Below are positions 8,319-18,625 of a stretch of 64,000 bases of DNA, piece by piece. Every line of letters begins with the position of its first letter. The stretch's first letter is position 1. Both the position numbers and the translations under genes were made by a program. A model generated the notes under the pieces. The model was not told the origin of the DNA and did no database searches. It saw nothing but the letters and a program-made list of their open reading frames with translations. Origin of the DNA: Sva-07 sp963716095 (lineage in GTDB: Bacteria > Actinomycetota > Acidimicrobiia > Acidimicrobiales > Ilumatobacteraceae); assembly GCA_963716095.1 (NCBI GenBank), contig CAVQSV010000023.1:372001-436000 (forward strand), given 5' to 3'.

Positions 8319-8990
8319 ATGTTTGGTCCCGACATCGAATTGATGCCCAACGAGAAGATGGTCCTCGCGTCGAACCCGCACTGGTTCTACTTCTGGAAGC
8401 AGGTGGCTGCGGCGCTCGGGATCTTCGGGCTGCTGCTCCTCCTGTGGACCGTCGACATCGACTGGCTCAACAGCATCATCGGCTGGGTGGCGCTCATCGC
8501 GTTCGTCGTGCTGCTCCTCGACGTGATCTTCGAGTACGTCCAGTGGCAGACGACTCGCTTCGCGATCACCAACGAGCGGGTTGCCTATCAGAGCGGCATC
8601 GTCCGGCGCCGGGGCGTGTCGATCCCACTCAACCGGATCAACAACGTCAACTTCAATCAGTCGGGGATCGCTCGCCTGCTCAACAACGGAGTGGTCACGA
8701 TCGAGTCGGCGGGCGAGACGGGTGACTCGGTCTTCGAGAACATCCCCGACCCCGAGAAGGTCCGGACCCTGATCTTCGCTCAGGTCGAAGCCGACGAACA
8801 GCGCGACTCCGATCGCGACGCCGCCTCGCTGGCCAAGGCGATGCGTGAGCACGTCGAGTCGAATCCGGCAGCGCCGGCGGGTCCGACACCCCAGGAACGC
8901 CTCGCCGCGCTCGAGGACATGAAAGAACAGGGTCTGGTCAACGACGCCGAGTACGCCACCAAGCGGCAGCAGATTCTCGACGAACTCTGA
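8319..8990 (+). CDS. Membrane PH-domain protein with SHOCT tail
   Basis: Protein of 223 residues. Two closely spaced hydrophobic segments (about residues 27-70) are followed by a bacterial PH-like domain of the bPH_2/YdbS type: FAITNERVAYQSGIVRR, then IPLNRINNVNF. The last 32 residues fit a SHOCT module (LAALEDMKEQGLVNDAEY with a later KRQQIL), a short helical oligomerisation motif. The function is unknown; such proteins sit on the inner membrane surface. Single gene, own TACAGT box, ending 5 bases before the convergent aminotransferase stop. Confidence 0.85.
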   Translation: MFGPDIELMPNEKMVLASNPHWFYFWKQVAAALGIFGLLLLLWTVDIDWLNSIIGWVALIAFVVLLLDVIFEYVQWQTTRFAITNERVAYQSGIVRRRGVSIPLNRINNVNFNQSGIARLLNNGVVTIESAGETGDSVFENIPDPEKVRTLIFAQVEADEQRDSDRDAASLAKAMREHVESNPAAPAGPTPQERLAALEDMKEQGLVNDAEYATKRQQILDEL

Positions 8991-8995
8991 CGACT

Positions 8996-10306
8996 TCAGG
9001 GGTCGGATGACGACAGGGGTCGGACCAGCGATGTCATCGTCGCTGCCCAGGTCTCGACGAAGGCGACGAATGCGTCGATGTCGTCGTCGGTGACCTCGAT
9101 CGACAGGGCGATGAACCCCCGCCGGGCGAAGTGGAATCCGGCGTCGAGGGCGTCGAAGAACAGCAGTTCCTTCCATCGGTCGTCCGAGGCGCTGAGGTCG
9201 GTGACCGACCTGACCGGCCTGGCCATGCCGTGAAGGTTCAGCAGCGACCCCGACCCGGTTGCGGACATCGCCAGTTCGTGTCGAGCGAATGCGGTGTTCA
9301 GATCTGAACGCAGTCGTTCGCCCCGCTCGTTCGTCGCTGCGAGCACCTCGGGGGTGAGGACCTCCGAGAGCGTGGCAACACCGGCGGCCATCGACACGAC
9401 GTTGTTGTTGAAGGTGCCGGCATGGCCGAGGCGGCCACCGGCGTTCGCGTCGAACGCCGCCATCACTTCGCGCCGTCCACCGAACGCGCCGAAGGAGAAC
9501 CCTCCGGCGAGGTATTTGCCGAGCGTGGTCAGGTCAGGTGTCACGCCGAGCACTTCCTGCGCGCCGCCGGGAGCGAGACGCGACGTCATCACCTCGTCGA
9601 AGATCAGCAAGGTCCCGGTCTCGTCGCAGTGTTGGCGAAGCGAGGCGATGAACGCTGGATCGCCCGGGATGCACCCTGCGGATCCCTGGAGCGGCTCGAC
9701 GAGGACCGCCGCGATCGACTGTCCGTGTTCGGCGAAGACCTCGCCGAGCGCCTCGACGTCGTTGTATGTCGACACGACCCAGTCGTGGGGAACATTGACC
9801 TCCCGTGCGTTGCCGAAGGTGATCACCCCGCCGTGGTAGCCGCCATCGAACACGAGGACCTTGCTGCGCGCCGTGTGGGTGGTGGCGAGCGCGAGCGCCA
9901 TGAGGTTCGCTTCGGTGCCGGAGTTGGTGAACCGCACCTGCTCGATCGAGGGGAACCGCCCGGCGATCAACTCGGCGAGGCGGACCTCGTCGGGGTGGAC
10001 GGCGCCGAGCGCCCAACCACCGTCGATCGCGGTGTGGGCGGCGGTGCGAACCGGTTCTGGTGAGTGGCCCAGCAGGCCTGCGGTGTAGTTGCCGAGCAGG
10101 TCGAGGTAGCGGTGTCCGTCGACATCGGTCACGTACCGACCCTCAGCCGATGCGACACGGAACGGGAACGGATCGAAATGCAGCACCGAGCGCGTGTTGC
10201 CGCCGGGGAGGACTTCGGCGGCGCGGGCGGCCCACGATGCGCTGACCGGGTGGGCGTCGGTGTATCGCTGCCGGGCGGTGGTGAGTGCAGTCTCGAGCGC
10301 CGTCAT
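8996..10306 (-). CDS. Class III PLP aminotransferase, glutamate-1-semialdehyde aminomutase-like
   Basis: PLP enzyme of 436 residues. NSGTEANLMALAL (128-140) is the phosphate-binding turn, FDEVM places Asp237 against the pyridine nitrogen, and Lys264 in TLGKYLAGG is the Schiff-base lysine. Closest by memory to GSA-aminomutase-like or omega-aminotransferases. As last gene of a four-gene minus-strand cassette with amidohydrolase, dioxygenase and acetyltransferase, it is more likely a catabolic transaminase or amino-group mutase than HemL of heme synthesis. ATG 10306 is preferred over an upstream ATG because that would overlap the acetyltransferase gene. Confidence 0.85.
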   Translation of the reverse strand: MTALETALTTARQRYTDAHPVSASWAARAAEVLPGGNTRSVLHFDPFPFRVASAEGRYVTDVDGHRYLDLLGNYTAGLLGHSPEPVRTAAHTAIDGGWALGAVHPDEVRLAELIAGRFPSIEQVRFTNSGTEANLMALALATTHTARSKVLVFDGGYHGGVITFGNAREVNVPHDWVVSTYNDVEALGEVFAEHGQSIAAVLVEPLQGSAGCIPGDPAFIASLRQHCDETGTLLIFDEVMTSRLAPGGAQEVLGVTPDLTTLGKYLAGGFSFGAFGGRREVMAAFDANAGGRLGHAGTFNNNVVSMAAGVATLSEVLTPEVLAATNERGERLRSDLNTAFARHELAMSATGSGSLLNLHGMARPVRSVTDLSASDDRWKELLFFDALDAGFHFARRGFIALSIEVTDDDIDAFVAFVETWAATMTSLVRPLSSSDP

Positions 10307-10328
10307 CGCCACATCATCACCTGCGGTC

Positions 10329-10781
10329 TCACGGCGCCGGGAAGTCGAGGACATGGGTGATTCCGTCGATGAGGACCGGCGTGAACCCGAGCGACTCCCA
10401 GAACGGTGGAGCCGCCGCCGATGCCCGCGCGTTGCACGTCACCTTCGATGTGTGGTGTGCGGCACCATCGATCAACTGTGTTGCGAGGTCGCGGGCGATG
10501 CCGTGCCGGCGCGCTGCCGGTGACACGTAGAAGCGTCGAACTCGAAGCGCTCCGGCGACGTTCGGACACCAGGTCAGCCCGCCGACGGCAACTGCAACGT
10601 CGCGTGGCCGGGCAGCGACCACGAGCATCTCGCCGGGCCCGTCGTAGCGCTGCGTGCCGTCGGTCCAGCGATCGATCACGGCCCCGACGATCCTGATGCC
10701 TTCGGCGTCCGCTTCGCGTCGCAGCCCGTCGAGTCCCGATGGCAGCCATCGAGCCGCCGGTTCGATGGTGATGTCGCTCAT
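10329..10781 (-). CDS. GNAT family N-acetyltransferase
   Basis: Protein of 150 residues with the GNAT core: VRRFYVSPAARRHGIARDL gives the acetyl-CoA pyrophosphate loop (R-x-x-G-I-A), and FWESLGFTPVLIDG is the usual C-terminal strand. The substrate is unknown. ATG 10781 overlaps the last base of the upstream dioxygenase stop (TGATG), a tight coupling, so it belongs to the amidohydrolase cassette and could acetylate the amine handled by that pathway; this is inference. Confidence 0.83.
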   Translation of the reverse strand: MSDITIEPAARWLPSGLDGLRREADAEGIRIVGAVIDRWTDGTQRYDGPGEMLVVAARPRDVAVAVGGLTWCPNVAGALRVRRFYVSPAARRHGIARDLATQLIDGAAHHTSKVTCNARASAAAPPFWESLGFTPVLIDGITHVLDFPAP

Positions 10782-11827
10782 CAGGCCTTGGTGCGTCGCG
10801 TTCCCCAATGGCCCATGGCGCCGACGCGTTGGAAGCGTTCGGGGCGGTCGTCGGGTCCGAGGATGTCGGTTGCCAACCACAGGCGCTTGAGCCAACGAAC
10901 CCGCCCCGCCTCGACGTCGTCGACGTAGCGGCGACGACCGTGCAGGACGTGGTAGTTGTTGACGAACTGGATGTCGCCGGGACGCAACGCCATCTCGACC
11001 TGGTTGTCCGCGTCGTTGATCAGTGCGTCGTAGGCGTCCATCGCCTCGATCTGGGCGTCGGTGAGGCGCGGCGCATCGTCGTGGCGTTGCGACGCCTGGA
11101 TGAACGGCCGGATGTACCGAACGAACAACCGGTCGCCGGTGGGGCCGCTGTGGCGGGTGAACGCCGGAACGAAGTAGTACGGCTGGCCACCGTCGCGCTG
11201 TTCACCTCGGAAGTCGTAGGGCAACGGTTCGTAGAGCACGGCGGCAAGATCGGGCCGTGTGCGCACCAGGGCGTTGTACGCGCCGACGGCGTTGGCGACC
11301 AGGCTCTCGCCACCGCTGACACCGTTGTCGATGCACATCAGCCCGACGAGATCGGACCCGTCGCTGTGGAAGCCGAGCGGATGGCCCCCGATCTCGTTGC
11401 CACGGGCGGTGGGATCATCCGGTGCCTTGCCCTGGTCCTTCACATCGCCGAGGAGGTGACCCTTCGCGTTCTGGGGCCACGGCTCGCCCAGGTGCATCCC
11501 GACACCCCAGTAGATCCACGAGGCGTCCTCCGCACCGAGTCGTTCGACGTCGAGCGCAGCGATGCGGGCGAACCCCCTGCCGTTGACCAACTCCTCTGCG
11601 ATGTCGGCGAGCAGCGGGGCCAGAGTCGGCAGCGGGAAGTCACGTGCGGTGACGTCGAGCACCTCGTTGGTGGCCGCCCGGGCATGGTCGAGCGCCGCGT
11701 CGAGTTCGGCGTGGTGATCGTCGGTGAGGTGCAGCGTCCAGTCGTCGGCATCACCGATGTCGCTCGCCCGCCAGTTGGCGTGTGGTTCCAACTCCACGAC
11801 GTCACTCGGTGTCTCGGTGGTACTCAT
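10781..11827 (-). CDS. TauD/TfdA-type Fe(II)/2-oxoglutarate dioxygenase
   Basis: Non-heme iron oxygenase of 348 residues. His154-x-Asp156 in GFHSDGSD and distal His296 in NYHVLHGRRR form the Fe(II) facial triad; a later Arg in RVRWLKRLW would bind 2-oxoglutarate. Typical members hydroxylate or cleave small acids (taurine, gamma-butyrobetaine, clavaminate-type). ATG 11827 has a good Shine-Dalgarno (GAGGAG) that lies in the end of the upstream amidohydrolase gene, only one base separating stop and start. The next gene overlaps it by one base. Confidence 0.88.
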   Translation of the reverse strand: MSTTETPSDVVELEPHANWRASDIGDADDWTLHLTDDHHAELDAALDHARAATNEVLDVTARDFPLPTLAPLLADIAEELVNGRGFARIAALDVERLGAEDASWIYWGVGMHLGEPWPQNAKGHLLGDVKDQGKAPDDPTARGNEIGGHPLGFHSDGSDLVGLMCIDNGVSGGESLVANAVGAYNALVRTRPDLAAVLYEPLPYDFRGEQRDGGQPYYFVPAFTRHSGPTGDRLFVRYIRPFIQASQRHDDAPRLTDAQIEAMDAYDALINDADNQVEMALRPGDIQFVNNYHVLHGRRRYVDDVEAGRVRWLKRLWLATDILGPDDRPERFQRVGAMGHWGTRRTKA

Positions 11828-11828
11828 C

Positions 11829-13556
11829 TCAGACTCCTCTCGGTGCGGGCTTGGCACCGCGGATCAAGCGGCCCGGAAGGGCCTCGGTGGCGACGCCGTT
11901 GTGGTAGGTCTCGTGGCCGGCGACGATCGTGTGCCGCCAGCCCTCGGCGCGCTGCAGCAGCCGCCGCCCTTGGGCCGGGAGGTCGTGGACGATCTCAGGC
12001 TTGTGCAGCCGGAGCCGGTCGAAGTCGACCACGTTGAGATCAGCGCGGTAGCCGGGGGCGATGACGCCGCGGTCGAACAGCCCCACGGTGCGTGCGGTGT
12101 CGCGGCAGTGGCGCTGCACGAGGAACGGCAACGGGATCCGGTCGTGGTCGCGGTCGCGGCCCCAGTAGGCGAGCAGCGTGGTCGGGAAGCTGCCGTCGCA
12201 GATGGTGCCGACGTGCGCGCCACCGTCGGCCAGGCCGGGCACGGTGTGCGGGTGCACGAGCATCTCGTGGCAGCCGTCGAGATTGCCGTCGACGTAGTTG
12301 AGGAACGGCAGATACAGCAGCCCGTGGCCGTCGTCGGCGAGCATCGCGTCGAGCGCGACCTCTTCAGCGGTGCGACCGGAGCGTGCGGCGACCGCCGCGA
12401 TCGACGTGTCGAGCGACGGCTCGTAGTCGGGCTCGTCGGCCATTTCGAACAGCAGATCGAATCGGCCGATCAGATTTCCGCCCAGCTTGTCTCGCGTGCG
12501 CTCGGCTGCCTCGGCGAGCAGTCGCTCGCGCAACGCAGGATCGCGCAGCGCAGCGACTCGTTCGGGGAGCGGGCGGTCGGCGATCTCTCGGTACACCGGA
12601 TTGGTGAGGAACGGGTTGAGCGTGCATTCGAAACCGAGGATCAGCCCCACCGCACGTGGCGCCACCTGCCCGGTCATCGCAAGCCCGTCGGCGTTCGCAG
12701 CGGTCAGGTGGTCGAGCAGCCCACGGAAGGCCTCGGGCACCATCGGGTTGCGAGCGATCGAGATCGACATCGGCCGACCGGACGTGGCCACCATCTCGCG
12801 CAGCATCGCGAACTCGCCATCGGGATCGAGGAAGTCGGACACCACCTGCAACACACCGGTGCCAGCGGCGCCGACACCTTGGGCGATGCCGATCAGCTCA
12901 TCGGGTGCGGCGGTCAGCGTTGGGGTGTAGGCGCCCGTGGAGGTCTTGTGGTTGCGGGTTCGACTCGTGGTGAAGCCCAGTGCGCCGGCCTCGATGCCGT
13001 GACGTGCGAGTTCGGCCATCGCCGCGATGTCGTCGGGGGTGGCGTCTTCGTGGTTCGCGCCGCGCTCGCCCATCACGTTGAGGCGCAGTGCCCCGTGTGG
13101 CACCTGCATGGCCACGTCGATGTCGTGGGGGATCGAGTCGACGGCATCGAGGAACTCGCCGAACGAATTCCAGTTCCACCGCAACCCTTCGTGCAGCGCA
13201 GCCCCGGGAATGTCCTCGACACCCTCCATCAACTCGATGAGCTTGTCGTGATCGCTGTCGTGCACCGGTGCGAACCCCACACCGCAGTTGCCGGTGACCA
13301 CAGTGGTCACGCCGTGCCATGACGACGGCTGGAGCCGCTGATCCCACGTGGCCTGGCCGTCGTAGTGCGAGTGGATGTCGACGATCCCGGGAATGACCAG
13401 CGCCCCGTCGGCGTCGATTTCGCGATCGGCGCTGCCGGTCACGGCACCGACCGCGGCGATCTGTCCGTCGGCGACGGCCACGTCGGCCGTTCGAGCGTCG
13501 GCGCCCGTGCCGTCGATGACGGAGCCCGCACGGATGATCAGGTCGTAGTCAGCCAT
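11829..13556 (-). CDS. Amidohydrolase, N-acyl-D-amino-acid deacylase family
   Basis: Zinc-dependent hydrolase of 575 residues. The N-terminal metal motif is DIHSHYDGQ (His62, His64), and HPHTVPGLADGGAHVG near residue 460 carries the late catalytic Asp region. The size and the split beta-domain at both ends (DLIIRAGSVIDGTG at start, APGYRADLNVVDFD near the end) match D-aminoacylase/dihydroorotase-like enzymes. It probably opens a pathway by removing an acyl or amide group, followed by the dioxygenase, acetyltransferase and aminotransferase encoded next. A GAGACT box lies 5 bases before ATG, so this is the likely first gene of the unit. Confidence 0.87.
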   Translation of the reverse strand: MADYDLIIRAGSVIDGTGADARTADVAVADGQIAAVGAVTGSADREIDADGALVIPGIVDIHSHYDGQATWDQRLQPSSWHGVTTVVTGNCGVGFAPVHDSDHDKLIELMEGVEDIPGAALHEGLRWNWNSFGEFLDAVDSIPHDIDVAMQVPHGALRLNVMGERGANHEDATPDDIAAMAELARHGIEAGALGFTTSRTRNHKTSTGAYTPTLTAAPDELIGIAQGVGAAGTGVLQVVSDFLDPDGEFAMLREMVATSGRPMSISIARNPMVPEAFRGLLDHLTAANADGLAMTGQVAPRAVGLILGFECTLNPFLTNPVYREIADRPLPERVAALRDPALRERLLAEAAERTRDKLGGNLIGRFDLLFEMADEPDYEPSLDTSIAAVAARSGRTAEEVALDAMLADDGHGLLYLPFLNYVDGNLDGCHEMLVHPHTVPGLADGGAHVGTICDGSFPTTLLAYWGRDRDHDRIPLPFLVQRHCRDTARTVGLFDRGVIAPGYRADLNVVDFDRLRLHKPEIVHDLPAQGRRLLQRAEGWRHTIVAGHETYHNGVATEALPGRLIRGAKPAPRGV

Positions 13557-13637
13557 GCGTCAGTCTCGCGTCTCGACACCTCCGAGCGGGACCCGAGCGC
13601 CATCGACGGGTGTCGGCGCAAGGGCATCCGCGGTCCC

Positions 13638-13643
13638 TAGGAT
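13638..13643 (+). promoter_or_regulatory. -10-like box of the DUF389 gene
   Basis: TAGGAT ends 6 bases before GTG 13650; leaderless pattern. Confidence 0.5.
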
Positions 13644-13649
13644 CCGGGC

Positions 13650-15276
<1,627 letters not shown>

Positions 15277-15328
15277 CCCGCCGCCCACCGCCGGCCTGCA
15301 AGAATTCGGGTGTCGAGAGGAGCAACCG

Positions 15329-15832
15329 ATGGCGTTCAAGCACGAGCAACTCAGCGGATGGCTGGCCGAGCAGGCGCTTGGTGAGACCCTGGTGAGCTAC
15401 ACCGTCACGTCGTTCGGCCAGGTCAGCAGTTCCAACCCCGGCTCGGGCGTGACCTCTTCGTCGTCGAGCGGCATCGCTCGGCGCGAGGCCTTCGCCGAGT
15501 CGCTCGGCGCCGAGCGGTCGTACAGCAGCGGCTACAACTCGACCTTCTCTGCGCTCACCGATCAACGCCTGATCCTGGGGACTCGTTCCGGGGTTCGCAA
15601 CCGGCCGAAGGACGTCCTGCACAGCGCCCCGGTCGATGAGATCACCGTCTACTGGTTCGACGACGACGAAGGCGCCGGCAACAGCTTCCGCCACTTCGTG
15701 GTCGACTTCGGCGACGGCACGATCCGTTCCGATCGCGCCGGCCTCACGATGCTCGGCCGGCCGACGAAGTCGAACGCCGATGACTTCGTCGAAGCGCTCG
15801 GCGATCGTGCCCAACGCATCGAGCCGAGCTGA
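15329..15832 (+). CDS. Hypothetical PH-like cytoplasmic protein
   Basis: Protein of 167 residues with no signal peptide or membrane segment. A Ser/Gly-rich stretch (residues 30-50) is followed by FSALTDQRLILGTR and a strand-rich region ending in a helix, reminiscent of bacterial PH (bPH) domains; this resemblance is weak. The start ATG 15329 is supported by GAGAGGAG 6-13 bases upstream. It is followed 9 bases later by the P450 gene, so the two may be cotranscribed. No function is proposed. Confidence 0.7.
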   Translation: MAFKHEQLSGWLAEQALGETLVSYTVTSFGQVSSSNPGSGVTSSSSSGIARREAFAESLGAERSYSSGYNSTFSALTDQRLILGTRSGVRNRPKDVLHSAPVDEITVYWFDDDEGAGNSFRHFVVDFGDGTIRSDRAGLTMLGRPTKSNADDFVEALGDRAQRIEPS

Positions 15833-15841
15833 GGAGGGGAC

Positions 15842-17149
15842 ATGACCGGGGACATGACCGGCGAATACGACCATCGAGTGATGCCGCCGGGGATCGGCGT
15901 GCCGGCCGACGACGACATCTTCACCGACAACGTCCGTTTTGGCGACGTCGATGCGTGGAATCGCGAGGCGGTTCGCATCCACGAGAAGCAGGGCGGCTTC
16001 TACCGCATCGAGCGTGAGGGCTTTCCGCCGATCCTCGCCGTGCTCGACCACGCTGCGGTGCTCGAGGTCGAGCGCCAGCCGGAGCTGTTCACCAACGGCC
16101 CGGCGCCGGTGCTCACCACGCAGGAGGCGCTCGACAATCCGCCGCCGATCGAGCTGAAGACGCTGATCCACATGGACGGCGACGAGCACACGGCGTACCG
16201 CAAGCTCGGGCTCCCACAGTTCAAACCGGCCAGCCTCGATCGGCTGCAGGACCGCCTCGACGAACTCAGCGAGCAAGCGGTCGCGACCATGCGTGACGCT
16301 GGGGGCGAACTCGACTTCTCCACCGACGTGGCCTTGCCGTACCCGTTGCAGGTGATTCTGAAGATCCTCGGTCTGCCCGAGGCCGACTATCCGCGGATGC
16401 TGCAGCTCACGCAGCAGCTGTTCGGCGGAGAGGACCCCGACCTGCAGCGCGAAGAGCTGAGCCCCGAAGCCATCGGCGCGATCCTGATGGACTTCATGGC
16501 CTACTTCTCGGGGATCACCGTCGATCGTCGAGCTGACCCCACCGATGACCTGGCGTCGCTGATCGCCAACGGTCGCCTCGGTGACGGCCCGGATGCACCT
16601 CCGCTCGGTGACCTCGAGACGATCGGCTACTACATCATCGTGGCGACCGCCGGACACGACACCACGTCGAGTGCGATGGCCGGCGGGTTCCGCGCGCTGG
16701 TCGAGCACCCCGATCAGCTTGCGATCCTCCAAGAGCGTCCCGAGCTGATGAACAACGCGATCGAGGAGATGCTCCGGTGGACGGCCCCGGTGCGCCACTT
16801 CATGCGATGCGCCACCGCCGACACCGAACTGCACGGATACTCGATCGCGAAGGGCGACTTCGTCTATCTCTCCTACAAGGGCGCGAATCTCGACCCGAAG
16901 GTGTTCACCGACCCGCTGCGGTTCGACATCGAACGTCCGAACGCCGACCGGCAGATCTCGTTCGGGTTCGGCAAGCACTTCTGCATGGGCGCGCAGCTGG
17001 CGCGCATGGAACTGCGGTCGCTGTTCAACCGATTGATCCCGCTGATCGAGTCGGTCGAGTTCGCGGGCGAGCCCACGATGGCCCAGACCACCTTCGTCGG
17101 CGGTCCCAAAGCCCTCCCGATCCGCTACACACTGCGCAACGACAGCTGA
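15842..17149 (+). CDS. Cytochrome P450
   Basis: Soluble bacterial P450 of 435 residues. All hallmarks are present: I-helix oxygen-activation motif AGHDTTSS, the K-helix EEMLRW (ExxR), and the heme loop FGFGKHFCMGAQLAR with Cys381 as thiolate ligand. It resembles CYP125/CYP142/CYP123-type enzymes of actinobacteria, which oxidise sterols, terpenes or fatty chains, but the substrate is not decidable here. No ferredoxin or reductase gene adjoins it, so electrons must come from elsewhere. Followed within 3 bases by an acetyltransferase gene. Confidence 0.93.
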   Translation: MTGDMTGEYDHRVMPPGIGVPADDDIFTDNVRFGDVDAWNREAVRIHEKQGGFYRIEREGFPPILAVLDHAAVLEVERQPELFTNGPAPVLTTQEALDNPPPIELKTLIHMDGDEHTAYRKLGLPQFKPASLDRLQDRLDELSEQAVATMRDAGGELDFSTDVALPYPLQVILKILGLPEADYPRMLQLTQQLFGGEDPDLQREELSPEAIGAILMDFMAYFSGITVDRRADPTDDLASLIANGRLGDGPDAPPLGDLETIGYYIIVATAGHDTTSSAMAGGFRALVEHPDQLAILQERPELMNNAIEEMLRWTAPVRHFMRCATADTELHGYSIAKGDFVYLSYKGANLDPKVFTDPLRFDIERPNADRQISFGFGKHFCMGAQLARMELRSLFNRLIPLIESVEFAGEPTMAQTTFVGGPKALPIRYTLRNDS

Positions 17150-17151
17150 CG

Positions 17152-17634
17152 GTGCAGTTCCGGGAGGGTGTGTCCGGCGATGCGCCCCGCATCGCCGAGT
17201 ACTACCACCGCTGTTGGCTGGCAGCGTCCGCTTCGTCGCTCGAGCCGGGCGTCGCCGAGCGGTTGGAGGCGTCGATGTGGCTGGAGCTCTTCCACGGCCG
17301 GCTCGTGCCGGACAGCTCGATGCGCACGGTGGTTGCAGCGAACGACGGCGTGGTCATCGGTCATGTCCAGGTGGAGGGCAACCTCCTGGTGCACCTGTTC
17401 GTCGATCCCGATCACCAGGGCGCCGGGATCGGGAGTCGATTGCTCGAGATCGGCGAAGCGCTGATCGCCGAGGCCGGCCACGCCGACGCCGAGTTGCACA
17501 CGCGGGTCGACAACGACCGCGCGATCGCGTTGTATCGCTCGGTGGGTTGGCAACTCACCGACCGGTTGATCCACAGCGCACACGATGGCATCGAATACGA
17601 CGAGCACGTGCTGGTCAAACCCCTCCACCGATGA
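17152..17634 (+). CDS. GNAT family N-acetyltransferase
   Basis: Protein of 160 residues. LLVHLFVDPDHQGAGIGSRL is the acetyl-CoA loop (Q-G-A-G-I-G), and ELHTRVDNDRAIALYRSVGW is the classic GNAT C-terminal motif with Asn-x-x-A-x-x-x-Y. It starts with GTG two bases after the P450 stop, so it is probably cotranslated with it. The substrate is unknown. Its stop TGA is embedded in the arm of a palindromic element. Confidence 0.85.
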   Translation: MQFREGVSGDAPRIAEYYHRCWLAASASSLEPGVAERLEASMWLELFHGRLVPDSSMRTVVAANDGVVIGHVQVEGNLLVHLFVDPDHQGAGIGSRLLEIGEALIAEAGHADAELHTRVDNDRAIALYRSVGWQLTDRLIHSAHDGIEYDEHVLVKPLHR

Positions 17635-17668
17635 GCGAACACACCACATCTGCGGGTTTCGCTCATCG
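17629..17668. repeat. Family C hairpin, copy 1
   Basis: Arms CGATGAGCGAA and TTCGCTCATCG (11 bp, perfect) enclose an 18-base loop. Other copies are at 22884, 41867 and 41926. Lies between convergent gene ends and includes the upstream stop codon. Confidence 0.8.
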
Positions 17669-17676
17669 CCGGGGTG

Positions 17677-18234
17677 TCACACGACGCGTCCGAGGAAGGC
17701 TGCGAGCCGATCCGCGGCCGGCGCACCTTCCGGGGCGGTTTGCTCCGGTCCGTAGGGGGCCGGTTCTTCGCCTCTCGGGACGTGGGCCATGTGTGCCACG
17801 GCCAGCTCCATCAACGACTCGGCCAGATCCGCATCGAGGTCGGTGTCCTGCCCGGTGGCTTTGGCCAGATCCCATGCATGTTGGAACGTGTCCAGAGCAG
17901 CCAGGCCCATCAGCTTCTCACCGGAGAACGATCCGAACGGCAGGGTCACGGTCGTGTCCATCGCTCCGTCTCTGCGGAGTTCGGCGACGGCGTCGGACGC
18001 AGCTCGATCGAACGCACCGGCCTGCTCGCTGTGGGGGACTTCGACTCCGGTCATGTTGAACGGCTTGTCCTGCAGCGCGTCGGTCACCATGTGCTGGGTA
18101 CCGATGGTGTGATCGATGAGTTGGGCGACGTCGAACGAGGCGCAGGGCGTCGCGGAGCCGAGTTGGTCGGCATTCACGCCCGCCAACACCTGGCGGAACG
18201 TGGCAATGGCGGTCTCGTAGGTCTGCATGGCCAT
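17677..18234 (-). CDS. TIGR03086-type metal-binding protein (DinB/MDMPI-like)
   Basis: Helical protein of 185 residues. The order of CASFDVAQLIDHTIGTQHM, then a middle helix, then DTFQHAWDLAKATGQD fits the actinobacterial TIGR03086 group related to mycothiol-dependent maleylpyruvate isomerase and DinB, in which His residues of the helical bundle bind a metal. Possible role in mycothiol-linked thiol chemistry; not provable here. ATG 18234 overlaps the stop of the upstream 86-residue gene by one base, so the pair is coupled. Confidence 0.78.
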   Translation of the reverse strand: MAMQTYETAIATFRQVLAGVNADQLGSATPCASFDVAQLIDHTIGTQHMVTDALQDKPFNMTGVEVPHSEQAGAFDRAASDAVAELRRDGAMDTTVTLPFGSFSGEKLMGLAALDTFQHAWDLAKATGQDTDLDADLAESLMELAVAHMAHVPRGEEPAPYGPEQTAPEGAPAADRLAAFLGRVV

Positions 18235-18494
18235 CACGCGTCCAGGAACAGCTTGATCGTGTCGACGTGGACGCCGTCGTGCTCTTCGGTCACCTTCGCC
18301 TCCGGAGTTGCGAGCGCCGCCTGCAGCGAGTCGAGGTCGGGCGCTTCGATCAGCACGGCAACGGTGGTGGCGTTGCCTGCCGGGTCGCGAAACGCGGTGG
18401 CCTTCATGCCACGGGCCTCGAAGAACTCCGATCGGGCCGGCGAGTCGAACCAGTGCTGGACGTCGTCGACGTCGTGGATTGCGATGACCTGCAT
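18234..18494 (-). CDS. Small dimeric alpha/beta-barrel protein
   Basis: Protein of 86 residues: MQVIAIHDVDDVQHWFDS, then ARSEFFEARGMKATAF and PEAKVTEEHDGV. The beta-alpha-beta-beta-alpha pattern is that of ferredoxin-like monooxygenase (ABM) or DUF1330-type small proteins, which dimerise into a barrel. Catalytic role unknown. An AGGGA sequence precedes ATG 18494. It is the first gene of a two-gene unit with the TIGR03086-type protein. Confidence 0.7.
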   Translation of the reverse strand: MQVIAIHDVDDVQHWFDSPARSEFFEARGMKATAFRDPAGNATTVAVLIEAPDLDSLQAALATPEAKVTEEHDGVHVDTIKLFLDA

Positions 18495-18625
18495 GGTGGT
18501 GTCCCTTCGTTGGGTTGCGGTTCCGGAGGTTTCCGGTGGAGACATCGTGCGCCTCACCCATGAGGTGGCGCATCGGGGCAATCCCCATTCCAGAACCGCG
18601 TCACCCCCATTGTCGGAGAAACCGG

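Noticed and set aside
8996..10306. Class III aminotransferase as HemL of heme synthesis
   Set aside because: It has the GSA-aminomutase fold, but the context is a catabolic-type cassette with no hem genes; without alignment the essential HemL assignment is not justified.
10400..12037. Plus-strand open frames of 300-500 codons over the amidohydrolase and TauD genes
   Set aside because: Shadows of minus-strand genes that have full catalytic motifs and coupled junctions.
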